A stretch of DNA of 64,000 nt from Streptomyces californicus (GTDB lineage: Bacteria > Actinomycetota > Actinomycetes > Streptomycetales > Streptomycetaceae), in the NCBI RefSeq assembly GCF_000717645.1, contig NZ_JNZZ01000006.1, positions 62,001 through 126,000 of the forward strand, written 5' to 3'. How positions within the stretch are numbered: the first letter of the stretch is position 1; the number at the start of each line of letters is the position of its first letter. This document shows positions 20,083-28,314 of this stretch, piece by piece. Position numbers and translations under genes: made by a program. Below the pieces are notes generated by a model that worked only from the letters and a program-made list of their open reading frames with translations, ran no database searches and was not told the DNA's origin.

Positions 20083-21879
20083 TTGCGCGAGTTCAGCCTT
20101 CCGGCCCTGTACGAGGTCCCGACGGACGGCAACCTGACGGATCTCATCCGCCGCAATGCCGCTCAGCATCCCGATGTCGCGGTCATGGGCCGCAAGGTGG
20201 GCGGCGTCTGGACGGACGTCACCGCCACCGAGTTCCTGGCCGAGGTGAGAGCCGCCGCCAAAGGGCTGATCGCCTCCGGGGTGGAGCCCGGCGACCGGGT
20301 CGCCCTGATGTCGCGCACCCGCTACGAGTGGGTGCTGCTGGACTTCGCGATCTGGAGCGCGGGCGCGGTGACCGTGCCGGTGTACGAGACCAGCTCCGCC
20401 GAGCAGGTGCAGTGGATCCTCGGTGACTCCGGGGCGGTGGCGGTGCTCGTGGAGAGCGACGCGCACGCCGCCGCGGTGGCCTCCGTACGGGACGCGCTGC
20501 CCGGTCTCGCGCACGTGTGGCAGATCGACGACGGCGCGGTGGAGGCGCTGGGCGCGGCGGGGGCCGAGGTCTCGGAGGAGACCAGCGACCTGCGGATGCG
20601 CAGCGCCAAGGCGGACGACCCGGCGACGATCGTCTACACCTCGGGCACCACGGGCCGCCCCAAGGGCTGTGTGCTCACCCACCGCAGCTTCTTCGCGGAG
20701 TGCGGCAACGTGGTGGAGCGGCTGAAGCCCCTCTTCCGTACGGGCGAGTGCTCGGTGCTGCTGTTCCTGCCCGCCGCGCACGTCTTCGGCCGGCTGGTCG
20801 AGGTGGCGTCGGTGATGGCTCCGATCAAGCTCGGCTGCGTCCCCGACATCAAGAACCTCACCGACGAGCTGTCCGCGTTCCGGCCGACGCTGATCCTGGG
20901 CGTGCCCCGGGTCTTCGAGAAGGTCTACAACGCGGCCCGCGCCAAGGCGCAGGCGGACGGCAAGGGCAAGATCTTCGACCGGGCGGCCGACACGGCGATC
21001 GCCTACAGCCGGGCGCTCAGCACCCCGCAGGGCCCGGCCCTGGGGCTGAGGCTCAAGCACAAGCTCTTCGACAAGCTGGTCTTCGGCAAGCTGCGCGCCG
21101 TCCTCGGCGGCCGCGGCGAGCACGCGATCTCCGGCGGCGCCCCGCTGGGCGAGCGGCTCGGCCACTTCTTCCGGGGCATCGGCTTCACCGTCCTGGAGGG
21201 CTACGGCCTGACCGAGTCGTGCGCGGCCACCGCGTTCAACCCGTGGGACCGTCCGAAGATCGGCACGGTCGGCCAGCCGCTGCCCGGTTCGGTGGTCCGG
21301 ATCGCGGACGACGGCGAGGTGCTGCTCCACGGCGAGCACCTGTTCACCGGCTACTGGCACAACGAGGCGGCGACCGCCGAGGCGCTGGCCGACGGCTGGT
21401 TCCACACCGGGGACATCGGCACGCTGGACGAGGACGGCTACCTCGCGATCACCGGCCGCAAGAAGGAGATCATCGTGACGGCGGGCGGCAAGAACGTCGC
21501 CCCGGCCGTCATCGAGGACCGGATCCGCGCGCACGCCCTGGTCGCGGAGTGCATGGTGGTCGGCGACGGCCGCCCGTTCGTCGGCGCGCTGGTCACGCTG
21601 GACGAGGAGTTCCTGGGCCGCTGGGCGCGGGAGCACGGCAAGCCGGCGGACTCCACGGCCCTGTCGCTGCGCGACGACGCGGAGCTGCTGGCCGAGGTGC
21701 AGCGCGCGGTGGACGACGGGAACGCGGCGGTCTCCAAGGCCGAGTCGGTGCGCAAGTTCCGTATCCTGCCGACCCAGTTCACCGAGGAGGCGGGCCACAT
21801 CACGCCGTCGCTGAAGCTGAAGCGCAACGTGGTGGCGAAGGACTTCTCGGACGAGGTGGAGTCGATCTACCGCGGCTGA
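20083..21879 (+). CDS. fadD: Long-chain fatty-acid CoA ligase (AMP-dependent synthetase)
   Basis: Activates fatty acids to acyl-CoA via acyl-AMP. 598 aa, the usual length. The P-loop-like YTSGTTGRPKG is near 184, the A5 motif GYGLTESC near 373, the A7 motif GWFHTGDIG, the A8 hinge ITGRKKEIIVTAGGKNV and the C-terminal catalytic lysine in SLKLKRN. No signal peptide. The TTG at 20083 has GAGGA 9 bases upstream. A single-gene unit ending at a strong terminator. Chain-length preference cannot be read. Confidence 0.93.
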   Translation: MREFSLPALYEVPTDGNLTDLIRRNAAQHPDVAVMGRKVGGVWTDVTATEFLAEVRAAAKGLIASGVEPGDRVALMSRTRYEWVLLDFAIWSAGAVTVPVYETSSAEQVQWILGDSGAVAVLVESDAHAAAVASVRDALPGLAHVWQIDDGAVEALGAAGAEVSEETSDLRMRSAKADDPATIVYTSGTTGRPKGCVLTHRSFFAECGNVVERLKPLFRTGECSVLLFLPAAHVFGRLVEVASVMAPIKLGCVPDIKNLTDELSAFRPTLILGVPRVFEKVYNAARAKAQADGKGKIFDRAADTAIAYSRALSTPQGPALGLRLKHKLFDKLVFGKLRAVLGGRGEHAISGGAPLGERLGHFFRGIGFTVLEGYGLTESCAATAFNPWDRPKIGTVGQPLPGSVVRIADDGEVLLHGEHLFTGYWHNEAATAEALADGWFHTGDIGTLDEDGYLAITGRKKEIIVTAGGKNVAPAVIEDRIRAHALVAECMVVGDGRPFVGALVTLDEEFLGRWAREHGKPADSTALSLRDDAELLAEVQRAVDDGNAAVSKAESVRKFRILPTQFTEEAGHITPSLKLKRNVVAKDFSDEVESIYRG

Positions 21880-21898
21880 GCGGTGCACGCGTACGAAG

Positions 21899-21929
21899 GG
21901 GCTCGCGCCTGGTGACCAGGCGCGAGCCC
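21899..21929. terminator. Bidirectional terminator between fadD and the mannosyltransferase
   Basis: 14-bp perfect stem (21899-21912 with 21916-21929) and a 3-base TGA loop, extended by a GAA/TTC flank past a one-base bulge. It lies between convergent genes. Confidence 0.85.
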
Positions 21930-21966
21930 TTCGCGGCAGTTCGCGGGCCCTTCGCGGTAGTCACCG

Positions 21967-23109
21967 TCACAGCAGGGTCTTGAGCTTCTCCGCCAGCAGG
22001 TCCCAGCGCCACTTCTCCTCGACCCAGGCCCGGCCGCGCTCCCCCATCCGCTGCCGCAGCTCCGGGTCCCCGAGCAGCGTGACGATCCGGTCGGCGGCGT
22101 CCTCGGCGCTGCCGCCGCGCACCACCCAGCCGGTCTCGCCGTCCAGCACCGCGTCCGGGGCGCCGCCGGAGTCACCGGCCACCACGGGCAGCCCGGTCGC
22201 GGACGCCTCCAGGTAGACGATGCCGAGCCCCTCCACGTCGAGGCCGCCGCGCCGGGTCCGGCACGGCATCGCGAAGACGTCGCCCGCCCCGTAGTGCGCG
22301 GGCAGTTCCGCCCAGGGCACCGCCCCGGTGAAGCGCACGGCGTCCCGCACCCCGGTCTCCTCCGCGAGCCGCCGGAGGTCCTCGGCGTAGGGTCCGCCGC
22401 CGACGATCAGGAGCACCGCGTCCGGCACCTGCGCGAGGATCGCGGGCATCGCCAGGATCAGCGTGTCCTGGCCCTTGCGCGGCACCAGCCGGGAGACGCA
22501 GACGACGACGGGGCGGTCGGAGAGGCCGAGCCGGGCCCGGACCCGGTCCCCGCCGGAGGCCGGGTGGAAGGTCTTCTCGTCGACGCCGGGGGGCAGTTGG
22601 ACCATGCGCCCGGCCGCGTCCGGGGTGAGCGCGGCGGCGATCCGGGAGCGGGTGTACTCCCCCAGGTAGGTGATCGTGTCCGTGCCCTCCCCGATCCTGC
22701 GCAGCAGTTGCCGGGAGGCGGGCAGCTGCGCCCAGGCGGCCTCGTGCCCGTGGGTGGTGGCGACCAGCCGGCGCGCGCCCGCGCGGCGCAGGGCGGGGGC
22801 CATCAGGCCGAGCGGGGCGGCGGCGCCGAACCAGACGGAAGTGCAGCCGTGTTCGCGCAGCAGGCCGGCGGCCCGGCGGGTGACGCGCGGGGTCGGCAGC
22901 AGCATCGTCGTACGGTCGCGGACCACGGTGAAGGGCTGCTCGGCGTCGAAGGCTGCGGTGGCCGCCGCGCCCTCCTCGCCGCGCTTCCAGGTGGAGGCGT
23001 AGACGACGACGCGGTCGGGATCCAGGCGCAGCGCCATGTTGTGCAGGAACGCCTGGATGCCGCCGGGGCGGGGCGGGAAGTCGTTGGTCACGATCAAGGT
23101 CTTGTCCAT
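21967..23109 (-). CDS. GT4 glycosyltransferase, PimB-like mannosyltransferase
   Basis: 380 aa GT-B enzyme. The N-terminal domain has IVTNDFPPRPGGIQAF and TTHGHEAAW; the C-terminal nucleotide-sugar site has VSRLVPRKGQDTLI and an EX7E motif in EGLGIVYLEAS. These match GDP-mannose-dependent phosphatidylinositol mannoside mannosyltransferase PimB' of actinobacteria, acting on the inner membrane face. The ATG at 23109 (MDKTLIVTNDF) is chosen by homology; upstream in-frame codons lack a ribosome site. It is divergent from a membrane GT87 gene, suggesting a lipoglycan pair. Confidence 0.88.
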   Translation of the reverse strand: MDKTLIVTNDFPPRPGGIQAFLHNMALRLDPDRVVVYASTWKRGEEGAAATAAFDAEQPFTVVRDRTTMLLPTPRVTRRAAGLLREHGCTSVWFGAAAPLGLMAPALRRAGARRLVATTHGHEAAWAQLPASRQLLRRIGEGTDTITYLGEYTRSRIAAALTPDAAGRMVQLPPGVDEKTFHPASGGDRVRARLGLSDRPVVVCVSRLVPRKGQDTLILAMPAILAQVPDAVLLIVGGGPYAEDLRRLAEETGVRDAVRFTGAVPWAELPAHYGAGDVFAMPCRTRRGGLDVEGLGIVYLEASATGLPVVAGDSGGAPDAVLDGETGWVVRGGSAEDAADRIVTLLGDPELRQRMGERGRAWVEEKWRWDLLAEKLKTLL

Positions 23110-23213
23110 CGCCGCCGACAGTACCGAACGGCCGCGCTTCACCGCTCCCGCGGCCTCCCGGCGGCATCATGATCCGCCGGGGGCGGCCGGAACGGACGAC
23201 GACAGGTGCGGCG

Positions 23214-24458
23214 ATGACGGGACGAACACCCACCGGCGCGGGACCGTGGCCGTACGCGGTCTGGGCGCTGACCCGGGCCTGGCTGCTGGCCTGTGTGTTC
23301 CAGGTGGTCACGGTGGCGGGGCCCGACGTCACGGTGGACGTGTCGGTGATCTACCGGGGCTGGTACGAGACCCTGCTGACCGGCACGTACCCCCTGGACG
23401 ACGTCACCTGGCAGTACCCGCCCGGTGCGGCGCTGGCGATCCTCTCCCCCGCCCTGCTGCCGTTCCTGGAGTACGCGGCCGCGTTCTTCGTCCTGGTGCT
23501 GGTGTGCGACGCGGTGGTGCTGGGGCTGCTGCTGTACGTGGCGCGGCGGCCGGGCATGCGGGCGGCGGGCGCCTGGGTGTGGGTCGTGGGGGTGCCGCTG
23601 CTGGGGCCGACGGTCTACGCCCGCTACGACCTGATGGTGACGGCGGTCGCGGTGGCGGCGCTGCTGGCCGGGGTGCGCAGGCCCCGGGCGCTGGGGGCGC
23701 TGGCCGCGTTCGGGGCGCTGCTGAAGGGGTGGCCGGCGCTGCTGCTGACGGGGGTGCGCAAGGGGCGTCCGACCCGGGCGGCGTGGACCTCGGCGGCTCT
23801 GGGCGCGGCGTGGCTCGCGGTGGCGTTCGCCCTGTGGATGCCGGGGGCCTTCGCCTTCCTGTCCTTCCAGCGGGACCGGGGCACGGAGGTGGAGTCGCTG
23901 GGGGCGCTGGTCTTCCATGTGGCGCGGCACATGGGGTGGGAGGGGCGGGTGGAGCTGCGGTACGGCTCGCTGGAGTTCCTCGGCCCGCACGTGGAGACGG
24001 TGTCGGCGCTGGCGCTGGGGCTCGCCGCCCTGGCGCTGGGCTGGCTGCTGCTGTGGCGGCTCCGGGCGCGGACGTTCGCGGCGCGCACCCCGGCCGAGGC
24101 GGCGTTCACGGCGGTGCTGCTGTTCACGGTCACCAGCCGGGTGATCAGCCCGCAGTACGTGGTGTGGCTGGTCGGCCTCGCCGCGGTGTGCCTGCTGTTC
24201 CGGGAGACCGCGATGACGGCTCCGGCCGTCCTGGTGGTGGTGTCGGCGGGGGTGACGCTGCTGGAGTTCCCGATCGGCTTCGGACAGGTGGTGGCGAGCG
24301 ACGCGTGGGGCGTGGTGCTCCTGTTCGTACGGAACGGGCTCCTGGTGGCGGCAGCGCTGACGGCGGCGCGGCGGCTGTGGCGGTCGACGGTGCCGCCCCG
24401 GCCGCGTGCGCGGGAGACGGGGGCGCGGGAGGGTCAGCCGAGCCGGGCGGCGAGGTAG
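23214..24458 (+). CDS. Polytopic GT87-family (DUF2029) mannosyltransferase-like protein
   Basis: 414 aa with about ten membrane helices. It belongs to the GT-C fold: an acidic DVSVIYRGWYETLLTG segment after helix 1 (putative catalytic Asp) and WQYPPGAAL are typical of actinobacterial GT87 polyprenyl-phosphomannose-dependent transferases. ATGs at 23169 and 23214 are both possible; 23214 is favoured by a weak CAGG upstream. The 3' end overlaps the convergent lipoprotein gene by 25 bp. Acceptor unknown, probably a phosphatidylinositol mannoside or other lipoglycan. Confidence 0.85.
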   Translation: MTGRTPTGAGPWPYAVWALTRAWLLACVFQVVTVAGPDVTVDVSVIYRGWYETLLTGTYPLDDVTWQYPPGAALAILSPALLPFLEYAAAFFVLVLVCDAVVLGLLLYVARRPGMRAAGAWVWVVGVPLLGPTVYARYDLMVTAVAVAALLAGVRRPRALGALAAFGALLKGWPALLLTGVRKGRPTRAAWTSAALGAAWLAVAFALWMPGAFAFLSFQRDRGTEVESLGALVFHVARHMGWEGRVELRYGSLEFLGPHVETVSALALGLAALALGWLLLWRLRARTFAARTPAEAAFTAVLLFTVTSRVISPQYVVWLVGLAAVCLLFRETAMTAPAVLVVVSAGVTLLEFPIGFGQVVASDAWGVVLLFVRNGLLVAAALTAARRLWRSTVPPRPRARETGAREGQPSRAAR

Positions 24459-25687
24459 TCGCGCCAGTCGGCGGTGAACTGCTCCAGCGTGGTGGCGAGC
24501 ACCGCCTTCATGGCCTGCTCCACCGCCCCCTCGCGCCCCTGGTGCCCGCCCACGGTCTCGTAGAAGGCGATCAGCTTCTCCGTGCCCCACCGCTCGGCGA
24601 TCAGCTCGCAGGCCAGCCAGCCGCCCTCGTACGCCCCGGCCAGCTCGGCCGCCTCGCCGTCGAAGCCGAAGTCCCGGTCGGCGGGGAGCTTCGCGGGGGT
24701 CCGGCCGCCGCGGACGGCGTCGGCCAGCTCGGGGGCGACCGCCCCGGCGGACCGGTCCTCGCCCCGGTAGGCGGCCCAGTCGGCGAACCCCTCGGAGAGC
24801 CAGACGGGGGTGGCCGCGGAGGTGCTCGTCCGGGTGGCGACATGGGTCGTCTCATGGGTCAGGACGATCCGCTGCCCGAAGCTGCCGAGGGTGGCGTACG
24901 CCTGCGGGTTGACGACCACCCGGTCGGCGATGGCGGGGCGTTCGCCCGTGCCGCCGGCCTCCCCGGTGGTGACGGCGGCGATGCCCCGGTAGCTGGTCTC
25001 CGGCGAGCCCAGCAGCTTCGCCATGGACGACACGGAGTCCGGGACCAGGACCACCACGCGGCCGCTCCAGGGACGCGGCCACGCTTCCGAGACGGCGGGC
25101 ACCGCGAGGTCCACGGTGTCGGCGATCTGCCGCAGCTCCTCCGCGCCCCGGCCGACGCCCAGGACGATGCTGTGGTCGCCCTTCACGACCTCCACGTCCC
25201 CCTGCTGCCAGAGCTGCCCCGACGCGCCGTCGGCGGGCCGGTCGGCGGTGATGTACCAGCGGTCCCCGTCGCGCATCAGCTCCAGGACGCGGCGGGTGGC
25301 GACCGGGGCGGTGTCGTACCCGGCGATCCGGTAGCGCAGCTCCACCTCGGCGGTGGCCCACTGCCCGTCCTGCTCGGTGATGTCCTTGACGTCGTACGTC
25401 CACGACTTCAGCGGCACGTCGGCGAGCCGGTCGAGTTCGGTGCGCTGGGCGGCCCGCAGCTTGGCGGCCTCGGGGGCCAGCGCGTCGAGATAGCCGGCCC
25501 GGTCGTGGGCGAGGACGGCGGCGGCGCGGCGCTCCAGGGTGGCGTCGAGGGCCCCGGTGGTGAGGGTGTCGTCCCGGTCGGCGGGGATCGCGCAGGCGGA
25601 CGCGGTCAGGAGCGCGGCGAGCAGCGGGCCCGCCGCGCGCCACCGCAGCGGGGCTCTCGCGCCCGCGTCACGTCCTCGTACGGCCAT
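24434..25687 (-). CDS. Putative secreted gluzincin-like metalloprotease (lipoprotein)
   Basis: 417 aa. An N-terminal signal segment ends in a lipobox-like ASAC near residue 32. Residues 45-175 resemble a NTF2/SnoaL-like fold (LERRAAAVLAHDRAGYLDAL). The C-terminal half has zinc-site HETTH followed 16 residues later by the Glu of WLSEGFADW, the HExxH...E pattern of gluzincins. Outside the cell; substrate unknown. Overlaps the GT87 gene tail to tail. It is 15 bp upstream of the NlpC/P60 stop region and reads the same way as that gene. Confidence 0.8.
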   Translation of the reverse strand: MAVRGRDAGARAPLRWRAAGPLLAALLTASACAIPADRDDTLTTGALDATLERRAAAVLAHDRAGYLDALAPEAAKLRAAQRTELDRLADVPLKSWTYDVKDITEQDGQWATAEVELRYRIAGYDTAPVATRRVLELMRDGDRWYITADRPADGASGQLWQQGDVEVVKGDHSIVLGVGRGAEELRQIADTVDLAVPAVSEAWPRPWSGRVVVLVPDSVSSMAKLLGSPETSYRGIAAVTTGEAGGTGERPAIADRVVVNPQAYATLGSFGQRIVLTHETTHVATRTSTSAATPVWLSEGFADWAAYRGEDRSAGAVAPELADAVRGGRTPAKLPADRDFGFDGEAAELAGAYEGGWLACELIAERWGTEKLIAFYETVGGHQGREGAVEQAMKAVLATTLEQFTADWRDYLAARLG

Positions 25688-25702
25688 CCGCCGATCGTAC
25701 GG

Positions 25703-26731
25703 TCAGATCCGGGTGACGGACGAGACGGGCATCATGCCGACCGGATCGTAGCGGACCGCCGCACCGGGGTAGGGGGCGTGGATGACCTGGCCGTTGCCGA
25801 CGTACATGCCGATGTGGCTGGCGTCGGCCCGGTAGGCGACCAGGTCGCCGGGTTGCGCCTGGGAGAGCGGCACCATGCGGCCGGCGTAGCGCTGGGCCTG
25901 GGAGGTGCGGGGCAGGCTCACCCCGGCCTGGGCGTAGGCCCACTGCATCAGGCCGGAACAGTCGAATCCGGAGGGGCCGTTGGCGCCCCAGACGTAGGGC
26001 CGGCCGAGGGCCTGGTGGACGGCGGCGACGGCGGACATCGCGCGCCCGGAGGCGGGGCCGAGGCCGGAGAGGTCGGGCGCGGCGTCGCGGCCGGAGCGCG
26101 AGGACCGGTCGAAGGAGGCGCGGTCCTGGGCCGGCAGGGACGCGAGCAGCCGGCGGGCCTCGCGGAGCTTGCCCTCGACGGCGCGCTTGTGGCGGGCGAC
26201 GGCGGTGCGGCTGTGCTCCAGGTCGGACAGGGCGCGGGTGGCCTCGGCGCGGTTCTGGGCCATCGTGCGCTGGGCGTGGCGCAGCTTGTTGAGGGTGATC
26301 GCCTGGCGGGCCCCCGCCCGGTCGAGGGCGGCGGCCCGTTCCAGGTAGGTGTCCGGGTCGCCGGAGAGCAGCAGCGCGAGCGAGGGGTCGATGGCGCCGG
26401 TGCGGTACTGGGCGCCCGCCATCGCCCCGAGTTCGTCGCGCATCCGGTTGACCCGGTCCTGGCCCCGGGCGGTGGCGTCCAGGGCGCGGTCCGCCTCACC
26501 GCGCAGCCGGTCCACGCGCTCCCCGGCCTCGTTGAACCGCTCGGTGGCCCGCTCGGCCTCTTCGTAGAGGCGGTCGACGGCGGCCTTGGCGCTCTCCCGG
26601 GTCTCCTTCGGGTCGGCGCTCGCGGGAGCCGCCGTGAGCGTCGCCGCCGCGGTGGCGGCGGCCGCCGAGACGACCGTGACCCGGACGCCTCTGGTGAAGC
26701 CGGACTGTGTGGAACGGCGATGGGACACCAC
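25703..26731 (-). CDS. NlpC/P60 (C40) peptidoglycan hydrolase
   Basis: 342 aa secreted D,L-endopeptidase. A twin-charged signal peptide (SHRRSTQSGF...ATLTAAPASA) is followed by two long coiled-coil helices (45-200) and the NlpC/P60 domain (230-342) with catalytic Cys258 in FDCSGLM, His in ASHIGMYVG and a third polar residue in IHAP. Three GTGs are possible; 26731 is chosen because it lies after GGAAGGGAG and aligns with MASHRRP of the next paralogue. The coiled coil probably self-inhibits the active site, as in mycobacterial RipA-type enzymes. Confidence 0.92.
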   Translation of the reverse strand: MVSHRRSTQSGFTRGVRVTVVSAAAATAAATLTAAPASADPKETRESAKAAVDRLYEEAERATERFNEAGERVDRLRGEADRALDATARGQDRVNRMRDELGAMAGAQYRTGAIDPSLALLLSGDPDTYLERAAALDRAGARQAITLNKLRHAQRTMAQNRAEATRALSDLEHSRTAVARHKRAVEGKLREARRLLASLPAQDRASFDRSSRSGRDAAPDLSGLGPASGRAMSAVAAVHQALGRPYVWGANGPSGFDCSGLMQWAYAQAGVSLPRTSQAQRYAGRMVPLSQAQPGDLVAYRADASHIGMYVGNGQVIHAPYPGAAVRYDPVGMMPVSSVTRI

Positions 26732-26764
26732 AGGTAGCCGCACTCCCTTCCGCTGACGCGGTGG

Positions 26765-26814
26765 TGCGCAGCCCCTGCCGCCCGGGCGGGCGGACCAAGT
26801 CCGGGAGCTGCGCA
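26765..26814 (-). promoter_or_regulatory. Large hairpin in the leader of the first NlpC/P60 gene
   Basis: TGCGCAGC at 26765-26772 pairs perfectly with 26807-26814, enclosing a G+C-rich internal palindrome (CCGCCCGGGCGGGCGG). It ends 34 bp before the start codon. It may be a regulatory leader structure or a terminator for upstream readthrough. Confidence 0.45.
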
Positions 26815-26888
26815 GCAGCCAGACAGTAATCGGCCGACTACGCGGCGGCCAAAGACCGCGCCGGTGGCGCAGGGGTGTCCCGACGCGG

Positions 26889-26924
26889 CCGCCCCGCCGG
26901 TGACCTTGGTCTCCGACGGGGCGG
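26889..26924 (-). terminator. Terminator of the second NlpC/P60 gene
   Basis: CCGCCCCG at 26889-26896 pairs with 26917-26924 (8 bp, 20-base loop), about 75 bp beyond the stop on the minus strand. Confidence 0.5.
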
Positions 26925-26997
26925 GGGCGTCAGTGCGGTGCGCGCGGATTCCCTCGTTCGGGCGTGCCGTCGCGGGTTTCCCGGGGGCGCTTCGGCG

Positions 26998-28023
26998 TCA
27001 GATGCGGACACCGAACTGGAAGGTGCCCATGTAGTCCATCGACTCGTAGCGGACGACGGTGCCCGGCTTGGGGGCGTGCAGGATCTGGTTGTTGCCGGCG
27101 TAGAAGCCGACGTGCGCCAGGTTGTTGAAGAAGACCAGGTCGCCCGGCTTGAGCTGGCTGCGGCCGATCTTCGTGCCGTCGTTGTGCTGGGTGAACGTGG
27201 TCCGGGTGATGTGGACGTTCGCCTGGGCGAAGGCCCACTGGGTCAGCCCGGAGCAGTCGTAGGCGTTGGGGCCGGTGGCGCCGGAGACGTACGGCTTGCC
27301 GAGCTGGGTGGCGGCGGCGGCGAGGGCGGCGGCGCCGCGGTTGGACGCGGGGGCCTCGTTGCCGAGCTTGACCCGGTCGCCGGCGTCGCGGCTGGCGCGC
27401 TGCTCCTCCTGGGCCATCTTGGTGCGCTCGGCCTGCGTCAGCGTGTTGAGGAGCCGCTGGGCGTCGGCGAGCTTGGCCTGGTACTTCTTCTTGTTCTCGC
27501 CGAGCTTCTTACGGACGTCGGCGAGGTCGCCGAGCTTGTCCTGGGCTTCCTTGCGCTGCTGGGCGAGGGTGCGCTGCTTGGACTGGATCTTCTGCAGCGA
27601 CTCCGTCTGCTTGACCGTCAACTGGTCGAGCGCGGAAGCCTGTTCGAGGAAGCTGTCCGGGTCCGAGGCGAGGAAGAGGGCCACGGAGGGGTCGAGGCCG
27701 CCGCTGCGGTACTGCGCGGTGGCGATCGAACCGAGTTCGGAGCGGAGCGTGTTCAGCTCGGCCTGGCCGCGGGCGACCTTGTCCTGGAGCGCGTCGACTT
27801 CCTTCTTCAGGTTGTCCTGCTGCTCCTTGGCGCCGTTGTACTTCTCGGTGGCGGCCTCGGCCTCGTGGTAGAGCTTGTCGACCTTCGCCTTGACTTCGCT
27901 CTTGCTGGGCTTCGGGTCGGCGTGGGCGGCCTGGGAGGTCAGGGCCACGGCGGCGGCGGCAGTCGCGGTGAGCACGGTGACGCGGGCCCGGCTCGGCTGC
28001 TTGGGACGACGGTGGGACGCCAC
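26998..28023 (-). CDS. NlpC/P60 (C40) peptidoglycan hydrolase, paralogue
   Basis: 341 aa, same plan as the preceding gene: signal peptide (to about 37), Lys/Glu/Gln-rich coiled coil (40-200), NlpC/P60 domain with Cys257 in YDCSGLTQWAF, His in LAHVGFYAG and ILHAP. The GTG at 28023 has GAAGGAG 9 bases upstream. It is preceded by a long structured 5' leader, unlike its neighbour, pointing to RNA-level control. Probably acts in septal or germination wall remodelling. Confidence 0.93.
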   Translation of the reverse strand: MASHRRPKQPSRARVTVLTATAAAAVALTSQAAHADPKPSKSEVKAKVDKLYHEAEAATEKYNGAKEQQDNLKKEVDALQDKVARGQAELNTLRSELGSIATAQYRSGGLDPSVALFLASDPDSFLEQASALDQLTVKQTESLQKIQSKQRTLAQQRKEAQDKLGDLADVRKKLGENKKKYQAKLADAQRLLNTLTQAERTKMAQEEQRASRDAGDRVKLGNEAPASNRGAAALAAAATQLGKPYVSGATGPNAYDCSGLTQWAFAQANVHITRTTFTQHNDGTKIGRSQLKPGDLVFFNNLAHVGFYAGNNQILHAPKPGTVVRYESMDYMGTFQFGVRI

Positions 28024-28029
28024 GGAGGC

Positions 28030-28135
28030 GAGCTCCTTCTTCCTCAGCCGCCTACCGGGCAAGTGGGGGAAGAAATCCCCGGCTCCGTGCACATGACGGA
28101 CTCGGCGGTTCCTTCGCCGTCACCCCCAATGGGTG
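28030..28135 (-). promoter_or_regulatory. Structured 5' leader, possible ydaO (c-di-AMP) riboswitch-like element
   Basis: On the minus strand the leader contains GACGGCGAAGGAACCGCC, then ACGGAGCCGGGGA with a GGGGA/TCCCC hairpin (about 28072-28087), then CCCGGTAGGCGGCTGAGG before the ribosome site. ACGGAGCCGGGGA resembles the core of Streptomyces ydaO riboswitches, which do control NlpC/P60 and Rpf genes. The usual following GGGGTGAATC segment is not found, so this is at best a divergent or partial form. Confidence 0.35.
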
Positions 28136-28314
28136 ATCAACCGTGCGAAGGTTCGAGCCCTGACCCTAGTGACCATCTTGTGATCAGTTCAAATCCCCAC
28201 AGGATTTTTCTCGTCACACCAGGCACTTCTTTACTCTCACCGCACCGCGTGTAGCGGCGACTTGACGGTACGTTCCCAGAAATCCGGCATGTCACACATG
28301 CCACCCAAAGCCCT

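Noticed and set aside
23036-26737. 1233-codon plus-strand frame
   Set aside because: Overlaps the GT87, lipoprotein and NlpC/P60 genes in wrong frames and has low-complexity Gly/Ala/Arg composition.
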